From Planctomycetota bacterium (GTDB lineage: Bacteria; Planctomycetota; Phycisphaerae; Phycisphaerales; SM1A02): 10,314 bases of DNA. Position 1 is the first letter of the stretch. The number at the start of each line of letters is the position of its first letter. The notes under the pieces are model-generated. The model did no database searches, had not been told where the DNA came from, and saw only the letters and a program-made list of their open reading frames with translations. Where the stretch lies: the NCBI GenBank assembly GCA_003671065.1, contig QWPU01000086.1, positions 1 to 10,314 of the forward strand. The letters run 5' to 3'. Below, piece by piece: positions 1 to 6,934 of this stretch. Made by a program: the position numbers and the translations under genes.

Positions 1-1
1 T

Positions 2-667
2 CCATTGCGATTGCTTCGCGTCTTGATCGATCCTGGTGAAAGCGGCTACGAATCGATGGGCGATGTTGGACTCACACCCAGCGGCTCACTTGGAGCGCTG
101 ACTCGAGTGTCGCCGCGTTTCATGCTGCCCGATGGTTTCGCGTTTGATCTTCCGCGCGGTGATATCGTCATCGAAACGACGAGTGAACCGATTGGTCGCG
201 ACGCTCCCGTGCAACCGCGCGTGACATTCATCAGTGCGCGTGAGAGCGACACGCGCCTTGTTGAAGCTCGCACGCTTCGCATCGTTCCACTGCGTATTCG
301 TGCGGGAGAAGCGGTCACGCGCGAAGTCACGCTCACGCTTGACCGCGAGTGCGACATCATCGGCGTCATCGTGAAGGGCGGCGCGTTCGTTCGAGCGATT
401 GACCTTGCGCATCACGACGCCACGGGATGTGCGAGCGCGATCATTGCGATCAGTGATTTTCGACTGAGTCTGAGCGAACCGTGGCTGCTCGCTACGCCGA
501 TGCACGCGGAAGCTGGCTCAACGATCGAGGCGCGTTTCGGTTTCGACAACACTGAGCAGAACCCCCTGCAACCCGCGAAACCGCCGCGCGATGTCGTCGG
601 CGGTCTGCCGCCTGATCACGAAGATGCGAGCGTGGTGATTCTGTTGAGTCCGCGCAACGCGAGATGA
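2..667 (+). CDS. Copper type II monooxygenase-like domain protein, C-terminal part (5' truncated by window)
   Basis: The frame is open from the first bases of the window, so the true start lies upstream; the TTG at 5 is probably internal. About 221 residues are visible. The order of elements matches the C-terminal half of the copper type II ascorbate-dependent monooxygenase-like domain found in long planctomycete cytochrome c/redoxin proteins: a GYESMG segment near the start, a LPDGFAFDLPRGDIVI strand followed by EPIGRD, an IRAGEAVTREVTLTL strand (family pattern IPAGE...V), an IIAISDF segment (family IKDWDF) and a FDNTEQNP...PPRDV segment (family YDNS..NP..PPR.V). The family's copper ligands appear to be missing: the His of the xxHYxP motif is replaced within ETTSEP, the HMHLRGK motif by VKGGAF, and the DEM methionine region by DHED. 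A structural or regulatory role therefore seems more likely than catalysis. pgeF follows 31 bp downstream on the same strand, perhaps cotranscribed. The family assignment is from remembered motifs and is moderately certain; the ligand loss is inference. Confidence 0.6.
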   Translation, partial: PLRLLRVLIDPGESGYESMGDVGLTPSGSLGALTRVSPRFMLPDGFAFDLPRGDIVIETTSEPIGRDAPVQPRVTFISARESDTRLVEARTLRIVPLRIRAGEAVTREVTLTLDRECDIIGVIVKGGAFVRAIDLAHHDATGCASAIIAISDFRLSLSEPWLLATPMHAEAGSTIEARFGFDNTEQNPLQPAKPPRDVVGGLPPDHEDASVVILLSPRNAR

Positions 668-698
668 CGAAGATCGATCCAGCGCGCATACTGCACGC

Positions 699-1520
699 GT
701 GCTGACTGAACTCACGCGTCCATCACATGCCGTCATTCTGCAGAGCGATCTTCTGATGCGCGCAGGATTCGTTCACGCGTTTTCAACAAGACTCGGTGGC
801 GTGAGTGCTGCACCGTTTGACGCGCTCAATCTGCAATCGACGCAAGCGAACGCGCGCATCGCAGCTCCTCACGCGCGCGACAACGATGCTGCGATTCGCG
901 AGAATCACGCGCGTTTCGCGTTGGCGGCTGGACTTGCGCGCGACGCAACAGTTGCCGATGTAAGTCAAGTGCACGGATGCGCGGTCATCACTGCGAGTGA
1001 GGCCTTGCGTGAACGCACCGCGGCCGACGCGATCACTAGCGCGTGTGGCGGTCATGCGGTGCTGATTCGTATTGCTGACTGTGTGCCGATTCTGATTGCG
1101 TGTTCAAAGACGGGATCGATTGCCGCAGTGCACGCAGGTTGGCGTGGCGTGGTTGCGGGTGTGGTGCCTGCGGCGTTTGCAGAACTTACGAAGCTTGGTG
1201 TTGATCCACGCGACGCGATCGCTGTCATCGGTCCGTGCATTCGCGCGCCGCACTTTGAAATCGGCAGTGAAGTCGCCGATGCGCTCGCGAGCGCGGATCT
1301 CGCCTCGTCAATCATCGCACCCGGCGTGCACGGACCGAAGCATCACGCTGATCTCGTGCATGCAGTCATGCTGCAACTCACGCGCGTCGGTGTTGATGCG
1401 CACAACATCGACGCCGATCCACCATGCACCTACGCCGACGCGCGTCGCTTCTACAGCTTTCGCCGCGACGGCAGTGCAAGTGGACGACTCGCCGCGCTCA
1501 TTGCGCCGCGCGCGCTGTAG
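699..1520 (+). CDS. pgeF: Peptidoglycan editing factor PgeF / YfiH-type multicopper oxidase-domain (laccase-domain) protein
   Basis: This 273-residue cytoplasmic protein has the full signature of the PgeF/YfiH (DUF152, Cu-oxidase_4) family: FSTRLGGVS at residues 28-36, QVHG at 90-93, ADCVPIL at 126-132, AVHAGWRG at 143-150, IGPCI at 177-181 and CTYAD..RFYSFRRDG..SGR near the C-terminus. His92, Cys128 and His145 form the conserved metal-binding triad. In E. coli, PgeF is reported to remove wrongly incorporated L-Ser-containing peptidoglycan precursors; other members have been assigned purine nucleoside/adenosine deaminase or phenol oxidase activity, so the substrate here is open. Length is slightly above the usual 240-260. 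The GTG at 699 gives a normal N-terminus ahead of the FSTR motif, but no convincing Shine-Dalgarno precedes it; ATG 756 (Met20) is the alternative. The last 23 bp overlap the convergent DUF5703 gene. Confidence 0.9.
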   Translation: MLTELTRPSHAVILQSDLLMRAGFVHAFSTRLGGVSAAPFDALNLQSTQANARIAAPHARDNDAAIRENHARFALAAGLARDATVADVSQVHGCAVITASEALRERTAADAITSACGGHAVLIRIADCVPILIACSKTGSIAAVHAGWRGVVAGVVPAAFAELTKLGVDPRDAIAVIGPCIRAPHFEIGSEVADALASADLASSIIAPGVHGPKHHADLVHAVMLQLTRVGVDAHNIDADPPCTYADARRFYSFRRDGSASGRLAALIAPRAL

Positions 1521-4305
1521 GCATCGTGGGCATCATCCAACCTTCACCAAGCAACACATCCGCGCGCCGACTCGGTGGATCAACTTCAAGCATCACAAGT
1601 TTTCCATCGCGCACTTCGCCTGTCACTGTTGTCAGGCACGCCGCGTGCAATCGAAAGCGCGCGTTCCATTTCGCTGGCCACGCAGGCAACACGAGAATCT
1701 TCGCGCCCACAGTTTGAACCAACATCTCTTGCACCGTGGTCAGCAAATTTCCGCCATGGCACTGATCAGGCAACCAATCGAAGTTCGGTCCCCAATTGGT
1801 TGGATAGCGAAACGCTGGATTCGTGTTCGCAAGTTTCGCAAGCACATTCGCAGCAGCTTCATCAGCAAGACCCAAGCGCGCGGCTTGCATGCCGTCTTGC
1901 GTCCAACCGTGCGTCATGCGTTCAACGCGCGCGGCGTAACTCGCGCGTCCAATGTCGAGATGCTCCCGACCAACTCCAACTCCATTGAACGGCCACACCG
2001 CATAGAGCTCCGGGTTCTCGCAATTACTTCGCACGGGATCGAACTTCTCAGCGGGCGACAATCGCAATCCATCACTAGTGAGCGGCATCGCAGGACATGC
2101 CGCACGCACGCGTTCAAACAACTCGCGATCACTCGCGTTAACACTCGAAGTTGGAAGCGCGCACAAACGCGCAGTAATCTCGCGTAATCCAACGACTGTC
2201 GGCAGATCGTTCACTACGCCGCTCCAGTAAGTTTCGGCTGATTGCGTGGGCGTGATGACGAGCACGCCGTTGGCATCGCGCGCAAATCGCGCGTCGAAAT
2301 ACGCAAGCACTTCACGCGCAATCGGCAGCGTGCGCTCGCGAAGCAGTTGCTCATCACCGCAGTAGTCGTAGTGATCAAGCATCATCGCCACCAACTCAGG
2401 TCCTTGATTCCACGCCCATTGCCAGTAGGGACACTGCACGACATTGACATCAATGCCATCGCGATTCCAGCCGTAATCACCATTGCCGTAGGTCGCGAAT
2501 GTCGTCATCGTTTCAGGAAAGTACGCGCCGCTCACACCGTGATAGAGCCTCGCACGCGCGCGGCAACCTTCAAGCGCACGGAAGTAGAAATCGAAGAGCG
2601 ACTTCATGCGATCACCGTCGCCGCGCGCGAGCATGCCGTGATAGATAAGTCGCGTGTTCTGCCACCAATAGTCGCCGCCCCAATTGCGGAAGTCCTCGTT
2701 GAAAGCGACGCCGTTCACGAACTTCGGCGCGACCGTGAAGATCGATCCGTTGAACTTCGCAGGAAACTCCCCCGCTGTTGCCGCGAGCGTGACGGCTCGT
2801 TGCGCGGCGAGTGCTTGCGAAAGCGTCGCGCGTTGACCGCCAACGATTTCCGATGATGATTCAACGGCAACACCGTTGAGATAGATGACCACGCGTTGGG
2901 TGAGCGCGTCATAGGTCAACGCAACATGCGTAAGCACCGTCGGCATCACGACGGCCGTCGTCATCACGGTGATGTTGCCAACTATGGCGCGCAGCTTTCC
3001 ATCTTGAAGATCAAACAGGAATCCATCGCTGCCTCCCGCGGTCATCTTGTCCGCGATGCGGCATGTTGCGTGCGCCTTGTTGACAACGATCCAACCTTCG
3101 ACCGTGAATGATCCTGTGCTCACAAGTTCCTTCGTGAGTTTCGAAGTTGATCCACTCTGTCGTGCAACCACGATGCCGAGGCCAGAGGAATCAATTCCGT
3201 GCTGCGGGATTGCAGCGATCGCTTCTGGTGAAGCTGCGTTTGATGCAAAGCGCAACACGCGAATCTCGCCGTCGAAACGATTCTGCGCATTCGAGTCAAA
3301 GCCGATACGCAACGGATGCGCGTTGTCGATCACGCTCGGCGCAACGACATCAGCGAAGACCCAACTCGAGGCGAAACGCTCGCGAGCGGATGGTTGCACG
3401 CGCGCGACACTAGCATCAAGCAGCGCTCTCCACGCATCGACGCTCGTCGTTGTCGCGCACGCCGCCTTGATGATGATGTCAGCCGTGAGGAGCGCTTTCG
3501 CCGACACAATGCTCGACGAATCACGCCGATGAAAACCATCCGCGCTCATACTTCCACCGAATGTTCGATGCAACAACGGATCACTAAACGACGCCGCAAT
3601 CAATGAGAGTCCTTGATGCGCAAGCGTGAAGGGCACAATCGAATGCTCATTACGGTGATACCACACGACCGCGCTCGATTCGCGTTCAATCGGGATGATC
3701 ACATCGGCCGACTCTTTCACTTCCATCGATGCAGGTGCATCGCGCATCACCCACGCACTCTTGAGTTCCGCGCCCGCAAGTTGATGCTCGCTCGTGCGCC
3801 AACATTCAAGCGTCGCAGTGATCTGCCGAGGGCGGGCGCTCTGCAGTTGCACATGAAGCGCCGAGAAAGCAGCGTCGGTGGTAACGCGCAGCGAAGCCTC
3901 GCTTCCGTCAACTCCAGTCGTGATCGTGATCGCGTTCTCAGCGAAGGACATGCGCTGCACAAACGAAGCAACTTCCAGCGGCGGATCGCACGAAATGCGC
4001 ACGCGTCCAAGTTTGAGCAATCGCTCGGCCTCACTGAACGCATCGGTGTGCGAGAGCAACAGCACAAGATCGCCGTTGCTTTCAACCCACACATTCGCAC
4101 CAAGCGTCCCATCACCAATCGGCATTGAACCTGCGGCAGTTTCACCAATCGAAGTCCAGATGATGTCGTTCGCTGTGAGTTCATCGCGCGCACGATCCGC
4201 TTGAAGATCAGCGTGAGAGACACGCGTCACAATGCACGCGGCGAGTAGAAGCGTGGTGCGGACAACAAGACGACGAGCAGCACACAATGTGGTGAGAAGT
4301 TCCAT
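1498..4305 (-). CDS. Secreted DUF5703 / GH95-like (alpha/alpha)6-barrel protein with LamG-like insert, candidate glycosidase
   Basis: The start is taken at the ATG ending at 4305 (935 aa), which gives a normal signal peptide: an Arg-containing n-region, hydrophobic core TTLLLAACIV and cleavage near VSHA. An upstream in-frame ATG at 4347 would add 14 residues and an overlong n-region; neither has a clear Shine-Dalgarno. Numbering from the chosen start, residues about 46-276 match DUF5703 (NDIIWTS, GSMPIGDGTLGANVWVE, ERLLKLGRVRI). Residues about 390-490 look like a LamG/concanavalin-like module (FTVEGWI, HVALTYD, VVIYLNGV). Residues about 530-876 resemble the GH95 six-hairpin barrel (GGDYWWQNTRLIY, GAYFPETM, PTQSAETYW, ENPELYAVWPF, NWGPNFDWLPDQ, KILVLPAWP). 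By motif position, Glu691 (SAET) and Asp847 (LPDQ) could correspond to the GH95 acid and base. GH95 includes 1,2-alpha-L-fucosidases, but I cannot assign a substrate. It is probably periplasmic or extracellular. The 3' end overlaps pgeF tail to tail. Confidence 0.85.
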   Translation of the reverse strand: MELLTTLCAARRLVVRTTLLLAACIVTRVSHADLQADRARDELTANDIIWTSIGETAAGSMPIGDGTLGANVWVESNGDLVLLLSHTDAFSEAERLLKLGRVRISCDPPLEVASFVQRMSFAENAITITTGVDGSEASLRVTTDAAFSALHVQLQSARPRQITATLECWRTSEHQLAGAELKSAWVMRDAPASMEVKESADVIIPIERESSAVVWYHRNEHSIVPFTLAHQGLSLIAASFSDPLLHRTFGGSMSADGFHRRDSSSIVSAKALLTADIIIKAACATTTSVDAWRALLDASVARVQPSARERFASSWVFADVVAPSVIDNAHPLRIGFDSNAQNRFDGEIRVLRFASNAASPEAIAAIPQHGIDSSGLGIVVARQSGSTSKLTKELVSTGSFTVEGWIVVNKAHATCRIADKMTAGGSDGFLFDLQDGKLRAIVGNITVMTTAVVMPTVLTHVALTYDALTQRVVIYLNGVAVESSSEIVGGQRATLSQALAAQRAVTLAATAGEFPAKFNGSIFTVAPKFVNGVAFNEDFRNWGGDYWWQNTRLIYHGMLARGDGDRMKSLFDFYFRALEGCRARARLYHGVSGAYFPETMTTFATYGNGDYGWNRDGIDVNVVQCPYWQWAWNQGPELVAMMLDHYDYCGDEQLLRERTLPIAREVLAYFDARFARDANGVLVITPTQSAETYWSGVVNDLPTVVGLREITARLCALPTSSVNASDRELFERVRAACPAMPLTSDGLRLSPAEKFDPVRSNCENPELYAVWPFNGVGVGREHLDIGRASYAARVERMTHGWTQDGMQAARLGLADEAAANVLAKLANTNPAFRYPTNWGPNFDWLPDQCHGGNLLTTVQEMLVQTVGAKILVLPAWPAKWNARFRLHAACLTTVTGEVRDGKLVMLEVDPPSRRADVLLGEGWMMPTMPTARAAQ

Positions 4306-4386
4306 GCGCGAAATCTTCGCGGAAACAGCGCAGAGATTCAGGCGCATCGCTGCGCCGTGGCAAATTTGAGAACAAAATCCAACTGA

Positions 4387-4393
4387 AAGGAAG
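4387..4393 (+). promoter_or_regulatory. Shine-Dalgarno of the small CxxC protein
   Basis: AAGGAAG lies 7 nt upstream of the ATG at 4401. It is one of the best Shine-Dalgarno matches in a window where most starts have none, and it decides between the two nearby ATGs: the out-of-frame ATG at 4394 directly abuts it and would lead only to a 38-residue frame of noise-like composition. Confidence 0.6.
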
Positions 4394-4400
4394 ATGCCCG

Positions 4401-4571
4401 ATGAGATTGCAACGCACGCTAGATCTGCTCAAAGACAAGAACTTCGAATCAGTCGTTCTCTGCGGCTCATGTGGCGCGCAAGAGGACCAGTACTACGACG
4501 AGCTCGTTGACGCGGGCTACATCGACGAACTTGACGCGCGCGATCGCGAAGCCGGCTGCCATGCGTCTTAG
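4401..4571 (+). CDS. Small acidic CxxC protein (56 aa), unknown function
   Basis: ATG 4401 to TAG 4571 encodes 56 residues. The N-terminal third is basic and helical-looking (MRLQRTLDLLKDKNF); then comes VVLCGSCGAQ with Cys21 and Cys24, followed by a strongly acidic stretch (EDQYYDELVDAGYIDELDARD) and a terminal GCH with Cys53-His54. Cys21, Cys24, Cys53 and His54 could together hold one metal ion, or Cys21/Cys24 could be a redox pair. There is no signal peptide or membrane segment, so it is probably cytoplasmic. A good ribosome binding site and protein-like composition argue for a real gene. It is divergent from the DUF5703 gene (95 bp to the chosen start) and convergent with the serine hydrolase (56 bp). 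I do not recognise the family. Confidence 0.6.
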   Translation: MRLQRTLDLLKDKNFESVVLCGSCGAQEDQYYDELVDAGYIDELDARDREAGCHAS

Positions 4572-4627
4572 GCGCGAGCTGGCTCACGATGGCCCGCGCT
4601 GACCGATGTCGGCTCATGCTCGTCGCC

Positions 4628-5719
4628 TTACTTGCGCAATTGAATCATCGCGCTGCACGCCTCATCGCACGCTTTCGCCATCGCATCGCCGCCCTGATTT
4701 GTCGCGGCTAACACAGCGAATCCCTTCTCAGGCGCGATCCATGCGGAGCAGTACCACACGGTGTTCGAGCCGCTGTGCGTGAGTACGCGTCCACCCCACG
4801 GTCGATCGAGCACGAACCATCCGAGTGCTTCTCGCCGCGTCGTTTCGCCTGATTTTTCCCCAAGTTTTTCCCATGGTTTGTGCAGATATGCAAGTTGCTT
4901 CGCCGCGCCTTCGAGGTCCTTCGGCGCCGTACCGCCAAGTTGAAACGCAATGAACTTTGCCCACTCGCCCACTGGCATGTGCAGCGTTGCTGCGGGCGCG
5001 ATGGATTGCGGATTGTCGACATCCGACTTCGCACCACTCGCCGAGTGACCCTTCGGTGATGCTGCGTCAACGAGCGAAGGCGCGCCAAATCCATAGTGGA
5101 CGATTCCGAGTGGCGCGAGCACGCGTTCAGCGAGCAGCGTTTCGTAACTCGCGTTCGCACTGCTCGTCGCAGCATGCGCGGCCTCACACATACGACCGAC
5201 AATTGCGTAGCCTTGATTCGAATACATCTGCGTGCCACGCGGTTGCGCGAGTGGCTTCGCAAGAATTGCATCGGTAAACGCAATGCGACATTCTTTCGGC
5301 GTCGCTTCACACTTCCACGCCGCGCCCCACGCCGCCGCATCGGGCGAGCCTGGCGCGCCGCCGCGATGACGCAGCAATTCCTCGAGCGTCACCGCCTTCC
5401 AGTCCGCGTGCATCGTGGCGCTCTGCGCGCCGAGCACATCACCAACCGTCGAGTTCCATTGCAACGCGCCTTCAGCGACGAATGTTGCAGCGAGCGTTGC
5501 CGTAAACGCCTTCGTGCATGAGCCGAGATGCATGCGATCAGTCGTCATGATCGCGTCAATCGCGCCTTCCGCGCGCACTCCGTCCGCCGCGATTTCTACA
5601 ACCCCATCCTTCGTCACCATCGCAATAACGAGCCCTTTCATCGAGTGTTTCGTACGAATATCGCGCGCGATGTCTTCAAGCGACGCTGTGCTCACACACA
5701 CGAGCATCATCAACTTCAT
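4628..5719 (-). CDS. Secreted serine hydrolase, beta-lactamase class C / PBP4* family (PF00144-type)
   Basis: From the ATG ending at 5719 the product is 363 residues. The active-site S-x-x-K motif is SCTK (Ser67-Lys70, in GSCTKAFTATLAATFVAEG), the Tyr motif is YSN (Tyr166-Asn168) and the third motif is HSG (His315-Gly317), the form common in the non-beta-lactamase members of this family (esterases, D-aminopeptidases, PBP-like hydrolases). PVGEWAKFIAFQLGG at about 249-263 is also typical. Substrate cannot be read from sequence; peptidoglycan-derived peptides or esters are both possible. The first 15 residues (MKLMMLVCVSTAS) form a short export signal. In-frame ATGs at 5743, 5746 and 5794 give longer versions; the 5794 start has a purine-rich stretch upstream but an interrupted signal sequence. 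The start is therefore uncertain, the family is not. It is divergent from the GNAT gene, with about 125 bp between chosen starts. Confidence 0.85.
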   Translation of the reverse strand: MKLMMLVCVSTASLEDIARDIRTKHSMKGLVIAMVTKDGVVEIAADGVRAEGAIDAIMTTDRMHLGSCTKAFTATLAATFVAEGALQWNSTVGDVLGAQSATMHADWKAVTLEELLRHRGGAPGSPDAAAWGAAWKCEATPKECRIAFTDAILAKPLAQPRGTQMYSNQGYAIVGRMCEAAHAATSSANASYETLLAERVLAPLGIVHYGFGAPSLVDAASPKGHSASGAKSDVDNPQSIAPAATLHMPVGEWAKFIAFQLGGTAPKDLEGAAKQLAYLHKPWEKLGEKSGETTRREALGWFVLDRPWGGRVLTHSGSNTVWYCSAWIAPEKGFAVLAATNQGGDAMAKACDEACSAMIQLRK

Positions 5720-5843
5720 CGTGGCCGTGGTTATGGCAAGCATCATGGCCGCAGCGTACGCTTTCACTGTGACGAGCGAGAAAACCGAAATCATTCCACC
5801 GCTCTCTACGAAGCCATCCGCACGCGAACGCGCGCAGGGAATT

Positions 5844-6776
5844 GTGCGCATCGGTTCAACCACCGTGCTTCGCTTCGCCACCGAACGCGATGGCGCGAAG
5901 TTCATCGACATGCTCACGCGTTCGCACGACCACCTCCTTCCGTGGATGCCACGACCCGCGCGCGGCAACGAACCAACTTTCGGCAATCGCTTTGCACGCA
6001 TGCTTCGACCTGATGCCGAAAGCCTCGGTCAAGTGCGTCTGCTCATCTGCGCGCGCGATACTGATCGCATGCTCGGCGCGTGTTCTCTCGGCGGAATATC
6101 CGATTGGCCAAGTCTTCAGTGTCATGTTGGCTATTGGCTTGCGCACGATGCCGTCGGTCACGGCTTCATGCGCGACGCGCTCAGTGCGATGCTCGATCAC
6201 GCTTTCGAAACGCGCGGGCTTCATCGTGTCAGCGCGAACATCATTGCTCACAATCGCCGCAGCAACTCGCTGGTCAACGCGCTCGGCTTCAGCAAAGAAG
6301 GCATTGCGCGGGGACTCATTGAAATAGACGGTGCGTGGCGCGATCATCAAGTCTGGTCGATGCTTGCAAGCGAGTGGCGCGATGGCTCGCTCGATCAAAC
6401 GAGCGCTGCACCAAAGTCACGAAAGAGCGCGCGAGAACGCACAATCGCAGCGCAAAAATCCATCTGCACCAACATCAACAGCATGGTTGCGAAGAGAACT
6501 CGCACAACCGCTTGCGATGATCGCGCGCATGCCGTACCTTCCCCGCCTCAGCGCGCGAAGTTCGCGCTGCAACGCAAAGTCAGCAACGGGCCTGTAGCTC
6601 AATTGGGAGAGCGCTTCCATGGCATGGAAGAGGTCGTCGGTTCGATCCCGATCAGGTCCACTTCAACACACGCCGCAGGTCACACGACTTGCGGCGTTGT
6701 TGTTTTTCGACGGGCGAACATGATGAAGGACGACGGCTTGATCGACCCTTCACTCGGTGCTACCAAACGCAGTTGA
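5844..6776 (+). CDS. GNAT acetyltransferase, RimJ/RimL-like, with a stop-less C-terminal tail that runs through tRNA-Ala
   Basis: Numbering from GTG 5844, residues 1-178 form a GNAT domain of the RimJ type (protein N-alpha or amino-group acetylation from acetyl-CoA). VLRFATERDGAKF opens the fold, HDHLLPWMPRP (28-38) is the usual substrate-side segment, HVGYWLAHDAVGHGFMRDAL (94-113) is motif A with the acetyl-CoA loop DAVGHG, and NRRSNSLVNALGF (137-149) is motif B (NxxSxxLxxxxGF). The domain ends with VWSMLASEW at 6377. No in-frame stop follows: the frame continues as a basic low-complexity tail, is aligned codon by codon with the tRNA from 6588 and terminates only at 6776, past the terminator. 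A lost stop, a frameshift or a sequence error is likely, so the functional product should be taken as about residues 1-180. The start is uncertain: AGGGA lies only 3 nt before GTG 5844, and GTG 5769, ATG 5745 and ATG 5733 are alternatives. Confidence 0.7.
   Translation: MRIGSTTVLRFATERDGAKFIDMLTRSHDHLLPWMPRPARGNEPTFGNRFARMLRPDAESLGQVRLLICARDTDRMLGACSLGGISDWPSLQCHVGYWLAHDAVGHGFMRDALSAMLDHAFETRGLHRVSANIIAHNRRSNSLVNALGFSKEGIARGLIEIDGAWRDHQVWSMLASEWRDGSLDQTSAAPKSRKSARERTIAAQKSICTNINSMVAKRTRTTACDDRAHAVPSPPQRAKFALQRKVSNGPVAQLGERFHGMEEVVGSIPIRSTSTHAAGHTTCGVVVFRRANMMKDDGLIDPSLGATKRS
6512..6540 (+). promoter_or_regulatory. Candidate sigma70-type promoter for tRNA-Ala
   Basis: TTGCGA (6512-6517) and TACCTT (6535-6540) are separated by exactly 17 bp. 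Transcription would start near 6547, about 40 nt before the mature tRNA. This would make the tRNA a unit independent of the GNAT mRNA. The -10 match is only partial and the call rests on spacing and position, not on experiment. Confidence 0.3.
6553..6567. repeat. Inverted repeat in the tRNA 5' leader
   Basis: GCGCGAA and TTCGCGC flank a single central G, and the wider arms CAGCGCG (6549-6555) and CGCGCTG (6563-6569) can form a 7-bp stem with a 7-nt loop. It lies between the candidate promoter and the tRNA. No T-run follows, so it is not an intrinsic terminator; it may be a leader hairpin or chance in GCGC-rich DNA. Confidence 0.35.
6588..6660 (+). tRNA. tRNA-Ala (anticodon GGC)
   Basis: A complete 73-nt cloverleaf. 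The acceptor GGGCCTG pairs with CAGGTCC, including the G3:U70 wobble that is the alanine identity element. The D arm is GCTC/GAGC with loop AATTGGGA. The anticodon arm is CTTCC/GGAAG with loop ATGGCAT and anticodon GGC at 6621-6623. The variable loop is AGGTC, the T arm is GTCGG/CCGAT with loop TTCGATC, and the discriminator is A. The 3' CCA is not encoded (CTT follows). It would read GCC codons, and GCU by wobble. It is the source of the VAQLGERFHGMEEVVGSIPI peptide seen when the GNAT frame is translated onward. Confidence 0.96.
6671..6707 (+). terminator. Rho-independent terminator downstream of tRNA-Ala
   Basis: CGCCGCA (6671-6677) pairs perfectly with TGCGGCG (6690-6696), and the stem continues through GGTC/GACT (one G-T pair) to an 11-bp helix with an ACAC tetraloop. 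It is followed at once by TTGTTGTTTTT (6697-6707). It sits 10 nt after the tRNA and is the strongest terminator in the window. Confidence 0.9.
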
Positions 6777-6934
6777 AAGTTCCATTCGCGTTTCAAGTCG
6801 TCATCGACACAGATTTCATTGCCGGCGATTGCTTCGCGAAGCCACGAGGACCGATGGCGGTTCCCGTGAAGACCTTCTTGTCGCAGCTTGTGCGACTACA
6901 GGCGACGCGAGTGCAATCAGACGGAAGCCCTCCG

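Noticed and set aside
1096..2187. A long plus-strand open frame of 363 codons across the pgeF end and the DUF5703 3' region, and other long antisense frames such as 2242-2856 and 3613-4128.
   Set aside because: They are Arg/His/Ser-rich shadows of the DUF5703 and pgeF genes, with no domain motif and no ribosome binding site.
4394..4510. Overlapping ATG 4394 frame of 38 residues ahead of the small CxxC gene.
   Set aside because: The ATG abuts the Shine-Dalgarno with no spacing, and the product is a basic, noise-like sequence; the 4401 frame has proper spacing and protein-like content.
4571..4627. Imperfect stem GGCGCGAGC / GCTCGTCGCC between the convergent small gene and the serine hydrolase, considered as a bidirectional terminator.
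   Set aside because: One bulge, a loop of about 38 nt and no T-tract on either side.
6588..6776. tRNA as an attachment site for an integrated element.
   Set aside because: No integrase gene, no direct repeat of the tRNA 3' end elsewhere in the window, and a normal terminator follows the tRNA directly.
6708..6934. 227 bp between the tRNA terminator and the chitinase stop, open in several frames on both strands, including one plus-strand frame with protein-like composition (QVVIDTDFIAGDCF...) and a minus-strand frame (REAIAGNEICVDDD...).
   Set aside because: No start with a ribosome binding site, no recognisable domain, and one frame begins inside the terminator. It could be a decayed gene fragment next to the tRNA, but I cannot support that.
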